DNA from: an uncultured Clostridia bacterium
Lineage (GTDB): Bacteria > Bacillota > Clostridia > Christensenellales > UBA1242
Assembly: GCA_900554955.1 (NCBI GenBank)
Contig: USJH01000017.1
Coordinates: forward strand, 1 to 11,567
Length of the DNA stretch: 11,567 bases
Direction: 5' to 3'
The notes beneath the pieces are model-generated. The model was given only the letters and a program-made list of their open reading frames with translations. It searched no databases and was not told where the DNA came from. Numbering within the stretch: the first letter of the stretch is position 1; the number at the start of each line of letters is the position of its first letter. Positions 5,929 through 11,567 of this stretch are shown one piece after another. Made by a program: the position numbers and the translations under genes.

Positions 5929-6512
5929 TGAAAAAAATATTTACTTTTATTTTCGCAGTTTTAATTTGCATTTGCCCACTTCTTTTCACAGCTTGTGGCA
6001 AAAATGAACAACCAATAGATGCATCAGTATATTTTAAAGAAGATGTTTCTTATACAATATATTCAAAAGGCAGCGAAGAAATTAAAGACAAACTTTCAAC
6101 CTTCACCGACAATAAGTTCGACAATGCAACACAATATATGAGCATTACTTTTGAAGGCAAATCAGACTGGCTTTATAAAATGACAATCGACAAAATTTGC
6201 TTTGATGTCTATTCAAATCAAAACGAAGAACTTGAATTTAGAATCAATTTTTCAAATCTTAGAAACACAGATAAAAAAGACAGTGAAGACAAATTCGTTG
6301 TAACAGTTTCCGCAGTTAAAGGAAAAACTGTTTCAGTTACTGTTCCAATTAAAGATTATATCGAATCTAACCAAAACCCAACAAAAGTTTCAATCTCACT
6401 TCAAGATTCAAGCAATTACGTTAATGAAAAAAATGAAAACTCAGGTCTTAAAATTGACATTTCAAATGTCAGATTCTATGGAAAACACGACCTTTCAAAA
6501 ATCGGAAAATAA
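5928..6512 (+). CDS. Small putative lipoprotein, 194 residues, function unknown
   Basis: A lipoprotein signal peptide (K2, K3, hydrophobic core and lipobox LFTAC-G with Cys23) predicts a lipid-anchored extracytoplasmic protein. The mature part (~170 residues) is polar and charged with alternating hydrophobics (for example FVVTVSAVKGKTVSVTVPI and LKIDISNVRFYG), which suggests one beta-sandwich domain; no catalytic motif is visible. The start is firm: GGAGG at 5914-5918 lies 9 nt upstream, inside the end of degV, and the ATG overlaps the degV TGA. This coupling ties its expression to degV, but a functional link to fatty-acid uptake is only a suggestion. A terminator follows within 40 nt. I do not recognise a named family. 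Confidence 0.87.
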   Translation: MKKIFTFIFAVLICICPLLFTACGKNEQPIDASVYFKEDVSYTIYSKGSEEIKDKLSTFTDNKFDNATQYMSITFEGKSDWLYKMTIDKICFDVYSNQNEELEFRINFSNLRNTDKKDSEDKFVVTVSAVKGKTVSVTVPIKDYIESNQNPTKVSISLQDSSNYVNEKNENSGLKIDISNVRFYGKHDLSKIGK

Positions 6513-6519
6513 ATAAATC

Positions 6520-6552
6520 AAAAGCCCCAAGAATTTCTCTTGGAGCTTTTTT
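6520..6552 (+). terminator. Intrinsic terminator of the lepB-degV-lipoprotein cluster
   Basis: AAAAGCCCCAAGA (6520-6532) pairs with TCTTGGAGCTTTT (6538-6550) around a 5-nt loop with one C-A mismatch (6526/6544), then a T-run to 6552. It starts 8 nt after the TAA of the small lipoprotein gene. Confidence 0.85.
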
Positions 6553-6628
6553 ATTGCACTTTTAGTGAAAGCTTATCTTTTAAGACTATTTTCCCAAAAA
6601 CAAGAAAAGCACAGTTCAAAATATAGAT

Positions 6629-6667
6629 AAATATTCACGCTTAAAAACACAATTTAAGTGTATATTT
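6629..6667. repeat. Imperfect inverted repeat between two terminators
   Basis: AAATAT-T-CAC-GC-TTAAA (6629-6645) is matched by TTTAA-GTG-T-ATATTT (6653-6667) around a 7-nt loop. The inner part can form 9 contiguous pairs with one G-U. It lies in the gap between the convergent lipoprotein gene and gyrA, apart from both terminators. It could be a backup plus-strand terminator, since a short T-run ends it, or only a chance AT-rich structure. Confidence 0.35.
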
Positions 6668-6675
6668 TCACAAAC

Positions 6676-6703
6676 AAAAAAAGCACCAAATTTTGGTGCT
6701 TTT
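6676..6703 (-). terminator. Intrinsic terminator of the gyrB-gyrA operon
   Basis: AAAAGCACC (6679-6687) pairs with GGTGCTTTT (6695-6703) around an AAATTTT loop. On the minus strand it is followed by an unbroken T-run through 6676, and it begins 8 nt after the gyrA stop. Flanking A and T runs on both sides let it work in the plus direction as well. Confidence 0.85.
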
Positions 6704-6711
6704 ATTTTTAA

Positions 6712-9246
6712 TTATTGTTCATTGTTTTCATCTGTGAAAGTTTCAGAAATTTCAATATCATCGTGAAGATCACCATCATCTGTCAAGTCTTCAGCAATAT
6801 GGTCTGCAATTGCAACACATGTAACTTTTGCATTGTCTTTAAGACGCATAATCTTTACACCAACAGTATCACGACCGATAACACTGATGTCTTTTGCTGG
6901 GGTTCTGATGATGATTCCGTTGTCAGCAATCATCATGATATCTTCATCTTCTGTTGCTTGTTTAAGGTTTACAAGTCTTCCAGTTTTTGCATTGAATACA
7001 CCAGCTTTGACACCTTTTCCACGGCGGTTTTGCAAACGATATTCGCTTTGTGGAGAACGTTTTCCATAGCCATTTGCAGAAACAGTGATAATTTGTGTGT
7101 CTGGTTTCAAAACAATCATATCAACCAAATAGTCGTCATCGGCAAGGTCAATTGCACGAACACCCATTGTATCTCTTCCAAGTGGACGAACATCATTTTC
7201 ACTGAATTTAATGCATTTTCCTTCGTTTGAAGCAACCAAAATCTCATCGTCACCTTTAGAGAACTGAACAGAAATAAGTTCGTCACCTTCTGCAAGTGAA
7301 ATTGCAATCTTTCCGCTCTTTCTGATATTTGCATATTCTTTAATGTCGGTTTTCTTGATCATGCCGCTCTTTGTTGCGATAACCAAATATCCTTCGGTTT
7401 GCTTTGGCATTGGCATGATGGTGTTGATTTTTTCACCATCGGCAACTTCAAGCAAGTTTACAACCGCACGACCTTTTGCCTGCTTTTGTCCTTCAGGAAT
7501 TTCATATCCTTTGATTGTATAAACTTTTCCGAAATTACTGAAGAACATAATGTCATCGTGTGTGTTTGAAATGAACAAGTTTTCAACAAAGTCTTCTTCT
7601 TTTGCTTTGTGTGCAGTAACGCCCATTCCACCACGATGTTGACTTTTATATTCATCAACAGGAATACGTTTAATATAGCCAAAGTGTGTCATTGAAATTA
7701 CAACATCTTCTTGTTCGATCAAGTCGCCAATGTCAATGTTTGCAAGGTCTTGTGTGATTTCACTTTTTCTTGGTTCGCCATATTTTTCTTTGATTTCAAG
7801 AAGCTCAGTTGCAATGATATTTTTAATTTTATCTTCGCTTGCCAAAATTCCTTTTAGTTCAACAATTGTATTTAAAAGTTGTTCTTGTTCTTCTTTAAGT
7901 TTTTCAACTTCCAAAGAAGTGAGACGTTGAAGACGCATATCAAGAATAGCATTTGCTTGCTTATCTGAAAGAAGAAAGCTTTCTTGAAGCTTGCTTGAAG
8001 CATCTTGACGATCGGTTGAAGCTTTAATGATTTTGATAACTTCATCAATATTTGCAAGAGCAACAACCAAACCTTTAACAATGTGTTCTCTTTCTTCAGC
8101 GCGGTTCAAGTCGAAGCGAGTTCTTCTTGTAACAACATTCTTCTGATGATCAACATATGCAGAAAGAATTTGTTTAAGGTTCATGATTTTTGGTGTTCCA
8201 TTGTCAAGTGCAAGGAATGTTACACCATATGAAGTTTGAAGGTCGGTGTGTTTAAACAAATAGTTCAAAACAACTTGTGGTTGATAATTGTTTTTGATTT
8301 CAATTACAATTCTCATTCCCTTCTTATCAGATTCTTCTTTTATGTCGGCAATGCCTTCAACTCTTTTGTTTTTTACAAGGTCTGCAATTGCAATGATAAG
8401 TTCAGCTTTGTTAACTTGATATGGAATTTCAGAAACGATAATTCTGCTTCTGTTTCCATCATCTTCAATTTCAGTTCTCGCACGAACAACAATGTTGCCT
8501 TTTCCTGTTGTATAGGCATTTGCAATTCCTTTTGTTCCAAGAATAAGACCACCAGTTGGATAGTCTGGAGCTGGAAGAATTTGAATTAATTCTTCAATTG
8601 TAATGTCTGGATTGTGCAAAAGAGCAACAGTTGCATCAATAACTTCACCAAGATTGTGTGGTGGAATGTTTGTTGCCATTCCAACCGCAATTCCGTCTGA
8701 ACCATTAACAAGAAGGTTTGGAAATCTTGATGGAAGAACTGTTGGTTGTTGACGAGTGCTGTCAAAGTTTGGCACAAAGTCAATTGTGTTTTTATCAATA
8801 TCTCGAAGCATTTCTGCTGCGATTTTTGAAAGACGAGCTTCAGTGTAACGGTAAGCAGCTGGTGGATCTCCATCAACCGAACCGAAGTTTCCATGTCCTT
8901 CAATAAGTGGGCAACGAATTGAGAAATCTTGTGCTAAACGAACAAGCGCACCATAAACCGCACTGTCACCATGTGGGTGATAACGTCCAAGAACAGAACC
9001 AACTGCTGTTGCACATTTACGGAATGGTTTATCATTTGTTAAACCATCTTCATACATCGTATAAAGAATTCTTCTGTGAACAGGTTTAAGACCATCACGA
9101 ACATCTGGAATTGCACGAGAAACGTTAACAGCCATTGCATATGCCATGAAAGATTTTTTCATTTCGTTTTCAATTTCAACAGGAATGATTGTTGTGTTAT
9201 CAACAATTTGCTCATATTCACTGCTATAATCATGTTTCTTTGCCAT
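6712..9246 (-). CDS. gyrA: DNA gyrase subunit A, 844 residues
   Basis: Breakage-reunion subunit of gyrase (A2B2), which introduces negative supercoils with ATP from GyrB. The winged-helix/tower domain carries the catalytic Tyr134 (RYTEARL), the IPPHN segment (194-198) and the coiled region ~375-490. The C-terminal DNA-wrapping domain starts ~510 with a GyrA box QHRGGMG (536-542; E. coli QRRGGKG) and a further box-like QNRRGKG (739-745). An acidic tail (~818-844) follows. The quinolone region reads [13 protein letters not shown] (90-102): Ser95 corresponds to E. coli Ser83, but Gly99 replaces Asp87. The start is the ATG at 9246, with AAAGGAG 6 nt upstream; an ATG-less upstream extension of 13 residues overlapping the previous gene is not credible. 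It begins 1 nt after the MazG-like gene's stop, so its translation is probably coupled. Length is normal. Confidence 0.98.
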   Translation of the reverse strand: MAKKHDYSSEYEQIVDNTTIIPVEIENEMKKSFMAYAMAVNVSRAIPDVRDGLKPVHRRILYTMYEDGLTNDKPFRKCATAVGSVLGRYHPHGDSAVYGALVRLAQDFSIRCPLIEGHGNFGSVDGDPPAAYRYTEARLSKIAAEMLRDIDKNTIDFVPNFDSTRQQPTVLPSRFPNLLVNGSDGIAVGMATNIPPHNLGEVIDATVALLHNPDITIEELIQILPAPDYPTGGLILGTKGIANAYTTGKGNIVVRARTEIEDDGNRSRIIVSEIPYQVNKAELIIAIADLVKNKRVEGIADIKEESDKKGMRIVIEIKNNYQPQVVLNYLFKHTDLQTSYGVTFLALDNGTPKIMNLKQILSAYVDHQKNVVTRRTRFDLNRAEEREHIVKGLVVALANIDEVIKIIKASTDRQDASSKLQESFLLSDKQANAILDMRLQRLTSLEVEKLKEEQEQLLNTIVELKGILASEDKIKNIIATELLEIKEKYGEPRKSEITQDLANIDIGDLIEQEDVVISMTHFGYIKRIPVDEYKSQHRGGMGVTAHKAKEEDFVENLFISNTHDDIMFFSNFGKVYTIKGYEIPEGQKQAKGRAVVNLLEVADGEKINTIMPMPKQTEGYLVIATKSGMIKKTDIKEYANIRKSGKIAISLAEGDELISVQFSKGDDEILVASNEGKCIKFSENDVRPLGRDTMGVRAIDLADDDYLVDMIVLKPDTQIITVSANGYGKRSPQSEYRLQNRRGKGVKAGVFNAKTGRLVNLKQATEDEDIMMIADNGIIIRTPAKDISVIGRDTVGVKIMRLKDNAKVTCVAIADHIAEDLTDDGDLHDDIEISETFTDENNEQ

Positions 9247-9247
9247 T

Positions 9248-9550
9248 TTATTCTCCTTTGATATTTTTTTCTTTCCATTCTGCAAGACGTTTTAAAGTTC
9301 TTTCAATTTTCTTATCTCGAACGGCTTCAACTTTTTCTTCTCCAAAGAAATATTCAAGTTGTTCAACCATGTTCAAAACATCTGCAATTTCTTCTATCAT
9401 GTCTTCTTCTTTATAGTCGGCACGTTTACGATGACGCTTGCAAAGTTCTTTTGTAAGCTCGCTCATTTCTTCAATTGCCATCATAGCTTGAGCATCATAT
9501 CCCCAACTATCAAGAAAATCTTTATAATGATTTTTATATTCTTGTTTCAT
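9248..9550 (-). CDS. Small MazG-like all-alpha NTP pyrophosphohydrolase, 100 residues
   Basis: This short helical protein has the metal-binding pattern of the MazG/HisE/dUTPase-2 superfamily: an E-x-x-E motif in AIEEMSEL (Glu28, Glu31) and, 22 residues on, E-x-x-D in EEIADVLNM (Glu54, Asp57). The superfamily hydrolyses nucleoside triphosphates to monophosphate and pyrophosphate, typically cleaning up aberrant nucleotides. Substrate here is unknown, and a single 100-residue domain would have to multimerise to make the usual active site. A basic stretch (KRHRKR, 38-43) lies between the motifs. It sits between gyrB and gyrA in one operon. AAGGTG (9556-9561) overlaps the gyrB TAA stop, its ATG lies 8 nt after that stop, and its own stop lies 1 nt before gyrA with the gyrA ribosome binding site inside its last codons. 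It is therefore very likely co-translated with gyrase. Confidence 0.85.
   Translation of the reverse strand: MKQEYKNHYKDFLDSWGYDAQAMMAIEEMSELTKELCKRHRKRADYKEEDMIEEIADVLNMVEQLEYFFGEEKVEAVRDKKIERTLKRLAEWKEKNIKGE
9253..9259 (-). promoter_or_regulatory. gyrA ribosome binding site inside the MazG-like gene
   Basis: AAAGGAG on the minus strand ends 6 nt before the gyrA ATG (9246) and is part of the last codons of the preceding gene. Ribosomes ending there would uncover it, giving translational coupling. It also decides the gyrA start. Confidence 0.85.
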
Positions 9551-9558
9551 ATCTCACC

Positions 9559-11550
<1,992 letters not shown>

Positions 11551-11567
11551 GCGATTTTTAAACTTAT

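Noticed and set aside
6715..9261. Several plus-strand open frames of 60-171 residues across gyrA
   Set aside because: All are antisense to gyrA, have no ribosome binding sites and reflect its codon bias.
9247..9285. 13-residue N-terminal extension of GyrA overlapping the MazG-like gene
   Set aside because: The ATG at 9246 has a strong ribosome binding site 6 nt upstream, and the extension is lysine-rich out-of-frame reading of the previous gene.

Overview
The window is a compact stretch of chromosome from an AT-rich, low-GC Gram-positive-type bacterium, most likely a member of the Bacillota (Firmicutes), perhaps an uncultured clostridium-like lineage. The evidence is strong AAGGAG ribosome binding sites on most genes, a DegV/FakB-type lipid-binding protein, two lipoproteins with lipobox signal peptides, intrinsic terminators after almost every transcript, and what looks like the 3' end of an S-box-type attenuator before metK. 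UGA is used as a stop (metK, degV) and UGG for tryptophan, so the genetic code is standard. No mobile element, CRISPR array or phage gene is visible.

Layout. Bases 1-1177 (+): the expression-platform end of a probable SAM riboswitch, then a divergent, short metK. A shared bidirectional terminator separates it from a convergent gene for a 508-residue lipoprotein (1308-2834, -). Next come a HAD-family phosphatase (3008-3649, -) and a tRNA-Arg(UCG) (3814-3890, -), each with its own terminator. Divergent from the tRNA is a (+) cluster: signal peptidase I (4031-5023), a DegV-family protein with a promoter inside the end of lepB (5065-5928), and a small lipoprotein whose start overlaps the degV stop (5928-6512). 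The right half (6712-11475, -) is a tight operon, gyrB - small MazG-like pyrophosphohydrolase - gyrA, read from a near-consensus promoter at the right edge.

How the genes relate. The content is mostly housekeeping: SAM synthesis, DNA supercoiling, protein export and one tRNA. The two lipoproteins are the lineage-specific part. The most unusual points are the MazG-like gene inserted and translationally coupled between gyrB and gyrA; the two genes (lepB and the HAD phosphatase) whose only good -10 box ends 6 nt before the ATG and which lack a ribosome binding site, suggesting leaderless mRNAs; the altered substrate-gating and glycine-rich loops of MetK; a glycine at the quinolone-determining position 87-equivalent of GyrA; and a long Asn/Glu/Ser-rich cytoplasmic tail on the signal peptidase. 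No stretch longer than 300 bases lacks a gene. I see no clear evidence of an entirely new multi-gene system.
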